From an uncultured Bacteroidales bacterium (GTDB taxonomy: Bacteria; Bacteroidota; Bacteroidia; Bacteroidales; P3): a stretch of DNA of 64,000 bases. The notes below the pieces were generated by a model, which made no database searches, was not told the DNA's origin, and worked only from the letters and a program-made list of their open reading frames with translations. Positions 15,230 to 22,386 of the stretch are shown piece after piece (position 1 is the stretch's first letter; each line of letters begins with the position of its first letter). A program made the translations under genes and the position numbers. Location: assembly GCA_900316235.1 (NCBI GenBank), contig ONCC01000025.1, forward strand, positions 22,802 through 86,801, given 5' to 3'.

Positions 15230-15526
15230 ATGAGTAAGAACATCAATGGAATCATGGGGCCCCAGGTGGGCAAGATCGGCACCGTCGTCGGCTATGTGGC
15301 CAACGGCAAGATGATTTACCGTGCCTACCAAAGATATGTCAAGAATCCGCAGACGCCCGCGCAACAGGCACACCGCTTCAAGCTTAAGACCCTCTCGCAG
15401 GCCTCCAAGGACCTCGAGCGCATGCTGAAGGGGAATGAAGGGGAACAGGGGACAGGCACCTGTCCCACGACAATTTCCGGCAATTTTCTTTACTCAAATC
15501 ATCGACCGAACCTAGAACGAACCTGA
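15230..15526 (+). pseudogene. Truncated DUF6266-family gene
   Basis: The first about 68 residues (MSKNINGIMGPQVGKIGTVV, then KMIYRAYQRYVKNPQTPAQQAHRFKLKTL) match the N-terminus of DUF6266, a Bacteroidota family usually around 200 residues. After LERMLKG the sequence changes to a Gly/Thr-rich run caused by an inserted palindrome (GGGACAGGCACCTGTCCC, 15449-15466) and ends at residue 98. I read it as a broken gene. Function of the intact family is not known to me. Confidence 0.7.
15449..15466. repeat. REP-type palindrome
   Basis: An 18-nt inverted repeat (GGGACAGG-CA-CCTGTCCC). This sequence is familiar from REP elements mobilised by RAYT (TnpA_REP) transposases in many phyla. It interrupts the DUF6266 gene. 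No RAYT gene is in the window. Confidence 0.7.
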
Positions 15527-15579
15527 ACAGAAGAAGAGGCGTCTAAAGTATTGATAATCTTCAGAAAGGCCGCAGGGAG

Positions 15580-15610
15580 TTTGTGGTTGTGGAATTTTTT
15601 TGTAATTTTG
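15580..15610 (+). promoter_or_regulatory. Promoter for the M1 peptidase/rbfA operon
   Basis: TTTG (15580-15583) and TAATTTTG (15603-15610), spacing 19 bp, 24 bases before the ATG at 15634. Confidence 0.65.
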
Positions 15611-15633
15611 CATATCTATAATTGAATAAAGAA

Positions 15634-17928
15634 ATGGGTAAATCATTTTTATGGGTATTGGTAATCAGTTTGTTGTGCCAAACGGGGCTGCGGGCACAGG
15701 TGGCGGATTCGGTCGACGTGCTCGACTATGACATCTGTCTCGACCTTAGCCAGGTCACCTCCTGCCGGGGTGAGGCAACACTGAGCATGAAACTTCTGCG
15801 CCCCTGTCAGACCATCGGCTTGTCGCTCATTGGCACGGTGGATTCGGTGGAGGTCGCAGGTACGGCGGTGAGCAATCCCGACCTCGGGGCATTGCCGGTC
15901 GCTGGAATCGCCGTAGGACAGGTGTTCATGGTCCATATGTGGTACAGCCCTTCCGGCTATGTGGAGGGTTATGGCTTCGGCGGCTTGCACCTGAGCAACG
16001 GTCTGGCATATAATCTCGGCGTGGGATTCGATACTGACCCTCATCCGATTGGAAGGGCTTGGTTCCCCTGCCGTGATAATTTCCACGACAAGGCCACCTA
16101 CACCCTTCGCGTGAAGACCAAAGCGGGCTGGACGGCCGAATGCGGCGGCATACGCCAGAGCGTGTCCACCGACAGCACCGGTTGCGAGAATTCCGTGTGG
16201 CGCATCGACCAGCAGATACCCACCTATCTCGCTTCGATAAGTCAGGCCAACTGGAACCGTATCCAGGATACAATCACTTCGGTCTATGGCGATTATCCAT
16301 TGACCATCGGCTACAGGAGTGGTTCGAGGGGTGCCATTATTCGTGCTTTCGAGGAACTCGACTCGGTGGTGCCGATGTTTGAACGTTGCTTCGGCCCCTA
16401 CCGCTGGGGGCGCATCGGCTATATCGCCACACCCAAGGGCTCGATGGAGCATACCAACAATATCGCCCTGGTGGCGGATTTTGTTTCGTCGATGACGGAG
16501 CCCGCCCAGACGACTATCGCCCACGAGCTGGGGCACGCCTGGTTCGGCAACCTTATCACTTGTGCCGACGAGGGTGACATGTGGATTAACGAGGGCGGCG
16601 CGTCGTTTACGAGCGAGGTGGCCATGGAGGCAGTCAAGGGTCGTGAGGCGAGCGACGAATACTACCAGCGTTATCTTGAAAAGGTGCTGCGCACCAACCA
16701 TATCACTGACGGAAGCTACTTGGCCCTCCACGGTATCCCCCACAGACACACCTACGGTTCAACGGCTTATGAAAAAGGATGGATGGTATGGCATTCGCTG
16801 CGCGGATTCCTCGGAGAGGAGCGCTTCTATAACGCTCTGAGGACGTTGATGGAACGTTGCGCCTTTGGTACGCTCGACGCCTACCAGCTGCGCGACTCGT
16901 TGAGCCTCTACAGCGGTGTCGACCTGACAGACTTCTTCAACTTCCACGTCTTCAGTCCCGGATTTGTCGACTATCATGTGGAGATGACCGATGTGAGTGA
17001 CGAGGGGGCGACGGTGAGGGTCCGGCAGCAGGCGGTGGCGACATCGCAGACGCTGAACAACAACCGTGTCCCGGTGGCCATCTATGGCTATGTCAACGAA
17101 AGGCTTGATTCTGTCAAGCGTTGGGTGGATTTCGAGGGCATGGAGGGCAGCGCCACCTACGCAGGGCTTCCTTTCCGGCCGGCATTTTGCATGATAGATT
17201 GTGATTACGAGATTTCGGACGCAGCCATAGTGGCGGGTCTCCGCCTCGCAGGGTATGGCGACCCCGTGCCGCTGCATATGGCTCATGTGAAAGTGGGCTC
17301 CAAAACGATGATTGACGTCAGGGTGGAGCATCACATGGCACCTGCCATGGGCGACCTGCCGGGGGGCGTGATTCGTCGTGCCGGACGCTATTGGATGCTG
17401 CGAGGAAACTGGGGCGTCGCCGACAGCGTGGAACTGTGGTTCCGCCATGTGCGTACAGGTTATGTCAATGGGGGATACCCCTACCTGGATCAGGGCTTCT
17501 ATTTCACGGCGGCTTCTGTCGACTCGCTGGGCCTCTTCTATCGGCCAAATAGTTCCAGCCCCTGGGTGCTTGTCTCGCGTAATCACACGGGGGATGCCAA
17601 CGAGGGATGGATGGGCGGCCGCGGACTCCTGCCGGGCGAATACACACTGGCGGTGGTCGACTTCGAGCACCTCGCCATCTCCCACCCGACTCCCGTCGAG
17701 ATCCAGCTGTTTCCCAACCCCCTGTCTCAGGGACAGTCGCTGACGGTGGAGGTGGATTCGCCGGAGCCCTTCACGGTGTCGATCTTCGATGCCGGTGGAC
17801 GCCAAGTGTGGCAGAAAGAGGGATGCCGAAGCGGCGAAAAAATAAACCCGCGACTGGCAAAAGGAACATATTTTGTCAGAATTGAAAATAATTTCATATC
17901 TTTGCAGTCGAAATTGATACAGTTATGA
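15634..17928 (+). CDS. Secreted M1-family metallopeptidase with T9SS type A sorting domain
   Basis: 764 residues, exported aminopeptidase-type zinc protease. Signal peptide (MGKSFLWVLVISLLCQTGLRAQ), an N-terminal beta domain, then the gluzincin core with the substrate motif GSMEHTN (GxMEN variant) and HELGH at residues 297-301 with Glu320 (WINEG) as third zinc ligand, the HExxH-18-E pattern. The last roughly 75 residues (IQLFPNPLSQGQSLTVEV ... GTYFVRIEN) are a type A T9SS C-terminal sorting domain, so the mature enzyme is probably attached to or released from the cell surface. The ATG at 15634 is preferred over an upstream TTG (15622). First gene of a four-gene run; its stop overlaps the next start. 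Confidence 0.9.
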   Translation: MGKSFLWVLVISLLCQTGLRAQVADSVDVLDYDICLDLSQVTSCRGEATLSMKLLRPCQTIGLSLIGTVDSVEVAGTAVSNPDLGALPVAGIAVGQVFMVHMWYSPSGYVEGYGFGGLHLSNGLAYNLGVGFDTDPHPIGRAWFPCRDNFHDKATYTLRVKTKAGWTAECGGIRQSVSTDSTGCENSVWRIDQQIPTYLASISQANWNRIQDTITSVYGDYPLTIGYRSGSRGAIIRAFEELDSVVPMFERCFGPYRWGRIGYIATPKGSMEHTNNIALVADFVSSMTEPAQTTIAHELGHAWFGNLITCADEGDMWINEGGASFTSEVAMEAVKGREASDEYYQRYLEKVLRTNHITDGSYLALHGIPHRHTYGSTAYEKGWMVWHSLRGFLGEERFYNALRTLMERCAFGTLDAYQLRDSLSLYSGVDLTDFFNFHVFSPGFVDYHVEMTDVSDEGATVRVRQQAVATSQTLNNNRVPVAIYGYVNERLDSVKRWVDFEGMEGSATYAGLPFRPAFCMIDCDYEISDAAIVAGLRLAGYGDPVPLHMAHVKVGSKTMIDVRVEHHMAPAMGDLPGGVIRRAGRYWMLRGNWGVADSVELWFRHVRTGYVNGGYPYLDQGFYFTAASVDSLGLFYRPNSSSPWVLVSRNHTGDANEGWMGGRGLLPGEYTLAVVDFEHLAISHPTPVEIQLFPNPLSQGQSLTVEVDSPEPFTVSIFDAGGRQVWQKEGCRSGEKINPRLAKGTYFVRIENNFISLQSKLIQL

Positions 17929-18545
17929 TGAAGATAAAAACTCTCGTTTTGGCTGTGCTGGTGGGCATTTCGCTCACTTCGGAGGCACAGTATTCGCAGC
18001 TCGGAAAGAAGAATGAATTCATGCTCAAGGTGGAAGGCGGCTACGGTTTCTTCATGGGGAATGTGGGTAATGCCGACAAAACTACGGGCAAATATAACCT
18101 TGATAAATTCCACAGCCTGGCCAATCTCAATGTGATGGCCGGCATTAATATCAGTCAGGACTGGTTCCTCGGTGGCGGCGCGGGATTCTGCTATTTCGTC
18201 AGCCCCAAACAGGAGACCGCGGAGTCGCTGATGGGTGCCAACGTATTTGTTGACTTTGACTTCCGCCCTATCTGGAAGGCTATTATGGGCCTCGACTACC
18301 AGCCCACCTCCATCAAGTTCGCCCCGATGATTGGTGCCCGACTTGGAGGTAGCGCCTTGTTCGCCGACGAGATGATGCTTACCCCTATGGTGGAAATCTA
18401 TGGCGGCTTGAACTGGTACTATTGGTACCATTTCCACGGTATGCGTAATATGACTCGCAACTGGCATAGTTTCTATGTCACCGTTGGTGTGGCTTACATG
18501 CAGCAGACCGTCTTTTTGCCCGTTCGTATAGGTTGGAGGTGGTAG
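17925..18545 (+). CDS. Outer-membrane beta-barrel protein (unknown role)
   Basis: 206 residues: signal peptide (MMKIKTLVLAVLVGISLTSEAQ), then alternating hydrophobic/aromatic strands (KVEGGYGFFMGN, DWFLGGGAGFCYF, VFVDFDFRP, GARLGGSALF, SFYVTVGVAYM) ending in an aromatic residue (RIGWRW), typical of a small eight-strand outer-membrane barrel. Overlaps the peptidase stop (start at 17925 or 17928) and lies 3 bp before rbfA. Specific function cannot be inferred. Confidence 0.8.
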   Translation: MMKIKTLVLAVLVGISLTSEAQYSQLGKKNEFMLKVEGGYGFFMGNVGNADKTTGKYNLDKFHSLANLNVMAGINISQDWFLGGGAGFCYFVSPKQETAESLMGANVFVDFDFRPIWKAIMGLDYQPTSIKFAPMIGARLGGSALFADEMMLTPMVEIYGGLNWYYWYHFHGMRNMTRNWHSFYVTVGVAYMQQTVFLPVRIGWRW

Positions 18546-18548
18546 GCC

Positions 18549-18893
18549 ATGCAGAGCACGCGACAAAATAAAATCTGCCGCCTCATCCAGCAGGATATGG
18601 GCGACATTTTCCTCAAGGAGATGAAGCCCGTCTTCGGACAGTCGCTCATCACTGTCACCCAGGTACGCATCACGCCCGACCTCTCCATCGCACGCATCTA
18701 TGTGTCGCTGATGATGATTGGTGGCGGTACCAAGGAGGAATTGCTGGAACTGATACGCGAGAATACCCCCGACTTGCGCCGCCGTCTGGGTTTGCGTGAG
18801 GGCAAACAGCTGAGAATCATCCCCCACCTTGAGTTCTACCTCGACGATTCACTCGACTATATCGAAAACATTGAGCGCCTGTTGAAACAATGA
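18549..18893 (+). CDS. rbfA: 30S ribosome-binding factor A
   Basis: 114 residues, KH-like fold protein that binds immature 30S subunits and helps process the 16S rRNA 5' end. Family pattern: TRQNKICRLIQQDMGDIFLKEM at the start, then LITVTQVRITPDLSIARIYVS and the C-terminal LRIIPHLEFYLDDSLDYIENIERLL. Its stop overlaps the start of the permease (4 bases). Confidence 0.94.
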   Translation: MQSTRQNKICRLIQQDMGDIFLKEMKPVFGQSLITVTQVRITPDLSIARIYVSLMMIGGGTKEELLELIRENTPDLRRRLGLREGKQLRIIPHLEFYLDDSLDYIENIERLLKQ

Positions 18894-20095
18894 AGATTGA
18901 GGCCCTCATCGCTGTCCGCTACCTTTTCTCCCGCAAGCAGCGCTCTGTGGTCAATGTTATCTCGTGGATTTCGCTCATCGGCCTCATGGTGAGTACCATG
19001 GCCTTGATAGTGGTATTGTCGGTTTATAACGGTATCGGCGACATCACAAAGACCCTTTTCAATACTTTCGACCCCGAGCTAGTCATCGAGCCGGCCGAGG
19101 GCCGCACGTTCCATACTTATGAGATTGACCTCCAATCCCTCGGGAATTCTGGCGTGGAATGTGTTTCCCGTATCGCTACCGAGACGGCGTGGGTGACTTA
19201 TGGACAGAATCAGTCGATTGTCAAGCTGCGGGGAGTGGACAGCAACTATGCTGCCATCACGGGACTCGACACCCTGTTGTCAGTGGGAGAATATCGTCTG
19301 TCCGACGGCAACACGCTTATCGTCGGGGGACAGATATTCCACGAACTGGGGATGCGTCTCCCTGCCACCATGCCTGCCGCCGTGCATATCCCCAAGCGTG
19401 GCACTACCGCGATGGGACTCACCATGGATCAGGCTTTCAATATCGGCTATGCCTATCCTGTGGCCAATTTCTTTATCCAGCAGGATCTCGACCGCCAGTA
19501 TGTGGTGACCGACCTTGCTTTTGTGCAACGACTGATGAACTACGCTCCCGACGAAGTCTCTTCCCTGGCCCTCAAGCTGAAACCTGGTGCCGACGTAAAG
19601 AAGGTGAAGAAGGCTATCAATTCATCACTCATCACTCATCATCCATCACTTGTTGTCAAAGACCGCTACGACCAGCAGCCGCTCTACTATAAAATCTATA
19701 GTACCGAGCGCTTCGGCATCTACCTCATCCTCTCGCTCATCGTGCTTATCTCCACCCTTAGTCTGGTGGCCTCGCTGTCGCTGCTCATCATCAACAAGCG
19801 TGATGATATCTTCATCCTGCGCTCTATGGGGATGGAACGGCAAGGCCTGCGGAAGGCTTTCATGGCCGAGGGGCTCCTCATCTGTGCCCTTGCCACCGTG
19901 GCGGGGTTGGTGCTGGGGTTTGTCGTTTGTTTCCTCCAGCAACAGTTCGGCATCATCCGCATGGGCGATGGCAACTTTGTCGTCAGCGCCTTCCCGGTGG
20001 CCATGCGTGCCGTCGATTTCCTCATCACCTTCCTCCTCGTGATGGCCATCAGCACTTTTTCGGTGGTACTCACCGTCCGCAGGGCACGGATTTAA
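18890..20095 (+). CDS. LolC/E-like ABC transporter permease (FtsX family)
   Basis: 401 residues. One N-terminal helix (about 22-48), a large periplasmic MacB-type domain (about 50-270) and three C-terminal helices (about 275-300, 325-350 and 365-390), the LolC/LolE layout for extracting lipoproteins from the inner membrane. The start RYLFSRKQRSVVNVISWISLIG is typical. The gene follows rbfA, an arrangement seen in other Bacteroidota. No ATPase gene is adjacent. Residues about 244-253 (SSLITHHPSL) are encoded by a TCATCAC tandem repeat. Confidence 0.88.
   Translation: MKIEALIAVRYLFSRKQRSVVNVISWISLIGLMVSTMALIVVLSVYNGIGDITKTLFNTFDPELVIEPAEGRTFHTYEIDLQSLGNSGVECVSRIATETAWVTYGQNQSIVKLRGVDSNYAAITGLDTLLSVGEYRLSDGNTLIVGGQIFHELGMRLPATMPAAVHIPKRGTTAMGLTMDQAFNIGYAYPVANFFIQQDLDRQYVVTDLAFVQRLMNYAPDEVSSLALKLKPGADVKKVKKAINSSLITHHPSLVVKDRYDQQPLYYKIYSTERFGIYLILSLIVLISTLSLVASLSLLIINKRDDIFILRSMGMERQGLRKAFMAEGLLICALATVAGLVLGFVVCFLQQQFGIIRMGDGNFVVSAFPVAMRAVDFLITFLLVMAISTFSVVLTVRRARI
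19621..19650. repeat. TCATCAC tandem repeat in the LolC-like gene
   Basis: About four degenerate 7-nt units (TCATCAC/TCATCCA). It encodes SSLITHHPSL in the periplasmic domain, a likely loop. Confidence 0.75.
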
Positions 20096-20105
20096 AGAAA
20101 AAATG

Positions 20106-20113
20106 TATATTTG
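20106..20113 (+). promoter_or_regulatory. -7 box upstream of trpS
   Basis: TATATTTG, 25 bases before the trpS ATG in the 43-base gap after the permease. No clear -33 element at the usual distance. Confidence 0.4.
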
Positions 20114-20138
20114 CAATTCCGAATAAATAAAACAGAAT

Positions 20139-21137
20139 ATGAGTAAAGATATAGTTTGCAGCGGTATACGTCCCACCGGAAATCTCCATCTGGGGAATTA
20201 TTTCGGTGCACTGAAGAACTTTGTCAAGATGCAGGACGAGTACGACTGCTTTTTCTTCATCGCCGACTATCATTCGCTGACCACCCACCCCACGCCGGGC
20301 AGCATCTATAATGACGCCCGCGCCATCCTCGTGCAGTATCTGGCATCGGGTCTCGATCCCGAAAAGGCCACCATCTATTTCCAGAGCGACCTGCCCGAGA
20401 CCATCGAACTCTACCTGTTCTTCAACATGAACGCCTACCTCGGCGAGCTCGAACGCGTCACCTCTTTCAAGGACAAGGTGCGCCAGAATCCCAACAACGT
20501 CAACGCCGGCCTGCTGACCTATCCCACCTTGATGGCCGCCGACATCCTTATCCACAAGGCTACCAAGGTTCCTGTCGGCAAGGATCAGGAACAACATCTC
20601 GAGATGACACGCACGTTTGCACAGCGTTTCAATAACATGTACAAATGTGAAGTCTTCCCCCTGCCGCAGGCCATGGGCTCCAACGGAACCTTGGTCAAGA
20701 TTCCCGCCCTTAACGGTAGCGGCAAGATGGGGAAGAGCGAAGGCGAGGCCAGTACCATCTTCCTCACCGATGAACCCGATGTCATCCGCAAGAAAATAAT
20801 GAAGGCCAAGTCTGATAGTGGCCCCACGGAGATGAACCAAAAGAAACCCGAGGAGATAGAGAATCTATTCTTGCTGCTCAAAGCTGTCTCCAAGCCCGAT
20901 ACCGTGGAGTATTTCGATGACCTCTACAATCGTTGCCAGATACGCTACGGCGACCTCAAGAAGCAGCTGGCCGAGGATATGGTGAGCTTTGTGGAACCGT
21001 TGCGTCAGCGCATCCTCGAGATTGGCTCCGACGACGAGGCCTTGCGTCGCATCATCGACCACGGCAAAGAGAAAGCCCGCGAGAGTGCCCGCCGCACATT
21101 GGATGAAGTGCGCCATGTCATCGGCTACCGCAACTAG
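20139..21137 (+). CDS. trpS: Tryptophan-tRNA ligase
   Basis: Class I aminoacyl-tRNA synthetase charging tRNA-Trp; 332 residues, the normal bacterial length. N-terminal GIRPTGNLHLGNYFGAL contains the HIGH-type motif (HLGN, residues 17-20). The KMSKS-type loop is KMGKS (about residues 196-200), and HEMTRTFAQRF-type sequence (LEMTRTFAQRFN) matches the tryptophan pocket region. Ends at a strong bidirectional terminator. Confidence 0.97.
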   Translation: MSKDIVCSGIRPTGNLHLGNYFGALKNFVKMQDEYDCFFFIADYHSLTTHPTPGSIYNDARAILVQYLASGLDPEKATIYFQSDLPETIELYLFFNMNAYLGELERVTSFKDKVRQNPNNVNAGLLTYPTLMAADILIHKATKVPVGKDQEQHLEMTRTFAQRFNNMYKCEVFPLPQAMGSNGTLVKIPALNGSGKMGKSEGEASTIFLTDEPDVIRKKIMKAKSDSGPTEMNQKKPEEIENLFLLLKAVSKPDTVEYFDDLYNRCQIRYGDLKKQLAEDMVSFVEPLRQRILEIGSDDEALRRIIDHGKEKARESARRTLDEVRHVIGYRN

Positions 21138-21153
21138 TCAAGAGATATAAAAC

Positions 21154-21183
21154 AAAAAAGCCGTCCAATTGGACGGCTTTTTT
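21154..21183. terminator. Bidirectional intrinsic terminator
   Basis: Perfect inverted repeat: a GCCGTCC/GGACGGC stem around AATT, with six A's on the left and a run of T's on the right. It serves trpS (plus) and the small lipoprotein (minus), whose stop is at 21202. Confidence 0.92.
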
Positions 21184-21201
21184 TCATTTGCTAATTGCAA
21201 T

Positions 21202-21396
21202 TTACTGAGCAACGGCTTCGGTAGCAACCTCTTCAACAGCGGCCTCAACGGCGGTGCTGTCCATGGTCTCTTCGACGGCCTCTTCGACGGCGACTTCCTC
21301 AACGAGGGTGTCAGTGTTCTCGGTGTTGTTGCTGCCACAAGCGGCGAAGCCAAACATACCGGCGATTGCGAATGCAAAAAATACTTTCTTCATCAT
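21202..21396 (-). CDS. Small acidic lipoprotein
   Basis: 64 residues. Signal MMKKVFFAFAIAGMFGFAAC ends in the lipobox FAAC (Cys20); the mature part is a low-complexity Glu/Val/Ala/Thr stretch (VEEVAVEEAVEE, VEAAVEEVATEAV) with an imperfect heptad feel, possibly helical. Such acidic mini-lipoproteins are common in Bacteroidales and have no known function. A TACTTTTG box lies upstream at 21471-21478 on this strand. Confidence 0.75.
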   Translation of the reverse strand: MMKKVFFAFAIAGMFGFAACGSNNTENTDTLVEEVAVEEAVEETMDSTAVEAAVEEVATEAVAQ

Positions 21397-21470
21397 TTTA
21401 AATTTTTAAATGTTTATTAATTTTGTTAACTATCTTCTTTTGTTAAAGGTTTTTCCCTTTTTTCGGAGTG

Positions 21471-21478
21471 CAAAAGTA
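21471..21478 (-). promoter_or_regulatory. -7 box for the small lipoprotein
   Basis: Minus-strand TACTTTTG, 75 bases upstream of the ATG at 21396. The -33 element is not clear. Confidence 0.4.
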
Positions 21479-21633
21479 CTACTAAATTTGAAAGTGTTAA
21501 AAAATAAAGTTTTAATAATTCCTAAAAAACTTATAACTATCAGTTTTATAATAGATTATACTGTTCAAAAAATGTGCATTTTTTTGTTTTTTACCCTTAC
21601 AAAAGAGCTCTTTAACCTCTGTAAAGCCCAAAA

Positions 21634-21663
21634 ATCAACCCCGTCGTGAATGGCGGGGTTGAT
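21634..21663. terminator. Intrinsic terminator downstream of rnfA
   Basis: Ten-base stem (ATCAACCCCG and its complement) with a ten-base loop, flanked by A's on the left and a long T run on the right. It lies 30 bases past the rnfA stop (21693, minus strand) and could work in both directions. Confidence 0.8.
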
Positions 21664-21692
21664 CTTTTTTTCATTCTTTTTCATTGCGTTTT

Positions 21693-22283
21693 TTACGGCA
21701 ACGGCACCAGGTTGTTGAAGCCCATGAAGGCCATGGCCAGGATGCCGGCGGTGACCAGCGCGATGGGGACACCTTTCATCCCTTTGGGGGTGCCGGTGAG
21801 CTCGAGCTGCTCGCGGATGCCAGCGAAGATGACCAGCGCCAGGGTGAAGCCCACGGCGATGCTGGCCGAGTAGATGACGCTCTCAAGGAAGTTCATGTTT
21901 TTCTGGATGACCAGGATGGCCACGCCAAGGACGGCGCAGTTGGTGGTAATCAGCGGCAGGAACACTCCCAGTGCCTGATAAAGGGCAGGAGCAATCTTCT
22001 TTAGCACAATCTCGACCATCTGCACCAAGGCGGCGATGACAAGAATGTAAGCGATGGTCTGCAGATACTCCAGATTCAGGGGCATCAGCACATATTGCAT
22101 GATGAGGTAGGTCACCATGGTGGCCAGCAACATCACGAAGAGCACGGCGCCACCCATGCCGAGAGAACTCTTGACATCCTTCGACACTCCCAAGAAGGGG
22201 CAGATGCCGAGGAATTGGGCCAACACTACGTTGTTCACGAAGATGGCTCCAATGATGAGTGCGAATATTGAGATACCTGTCAT
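21693..22283 (-). CDS. rnfA: Rnf electron-transport complex subunit A (solitary)
   Basis: 196 residues, six hydrophobic segments. RnfA is a membrane subunit of the ferredoxin:NAD+ oxidoreductase that couples electron flow to ion pumping. Hallmarks: FVNNVVLAQFLGICPFLGVS near the start, PLNLEYLQTIAYILVIAALVQ, and LITTNCAVLGVAIL. This last motif, rather than the NqrE version, supports RnfA. Normally rnfA closes an rnfBCDGEA operon; here the upstream neighbour is a carboxyltransferase and no other rnf gene is present. It has its own promoter (22313-22344) and terminator. Confidence 0.92.
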   Translation of the reverse strand: MTGISIFALIIGAIFVNNVVLAQFLGICPFLGVSKDVKSSLGMGGAVLFVMLLATMVTYLIMQYVLMPLNLEYLQTIAYILVIAALVQMVEIVLKKIAPALYQALGVFLPLITTNCAVLGVAILVIQKNMNFLESVIYSASIAVGFTLALVIFAGIREQLELTGTPKGMKGVPIALVTAGILAMAFMGFNNLVPLP

Positions 22284-22312
22284 AAGTCTATTATTTTATT
22301 TAATTCGAACTG

Positions 22313-22344
22313 CAAAAGTACAAACTTTTTCCGAACCGACCAAA
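22313..22344 (-). promoter_or_regulatory. Promoter dedicated to rnfA
   Basis: Minus-strand TACTTTTG (22313-22320) and TTTG (22341-22344), spacing exactly 20 bp, 30 bases before the ATG at 22283. A textbook Bacteroidota promoter. Confidence 0.75.
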
Positions 22345-22350
22345 TTTATT

Positions 22351-22386
22351 TTCACCTTTTACCTTTCACCTTTTACCTTTCACCTT
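22351..22386. repeat. TTTCACC/TTTTACC tandem repeat at the end of the carboxyltransferase gene
   Basis: Five alternating 7-nt units (TTCACCT, TTTACCT) spanning the gap between the rnfA promoter and the stop codon of the next gene. Same family as the GGTGAAA repeats inside genes, here in the intergenic strip. Confidence 0.85.

Noticed and set aside
21693..22283. NqrE instead of RnfA
   Set aside because: The LITTNCAVLGVAIL and FLGICPFLGVS motifs fit RnfA better than the NqrE versions, and no nqr genes are nearby.
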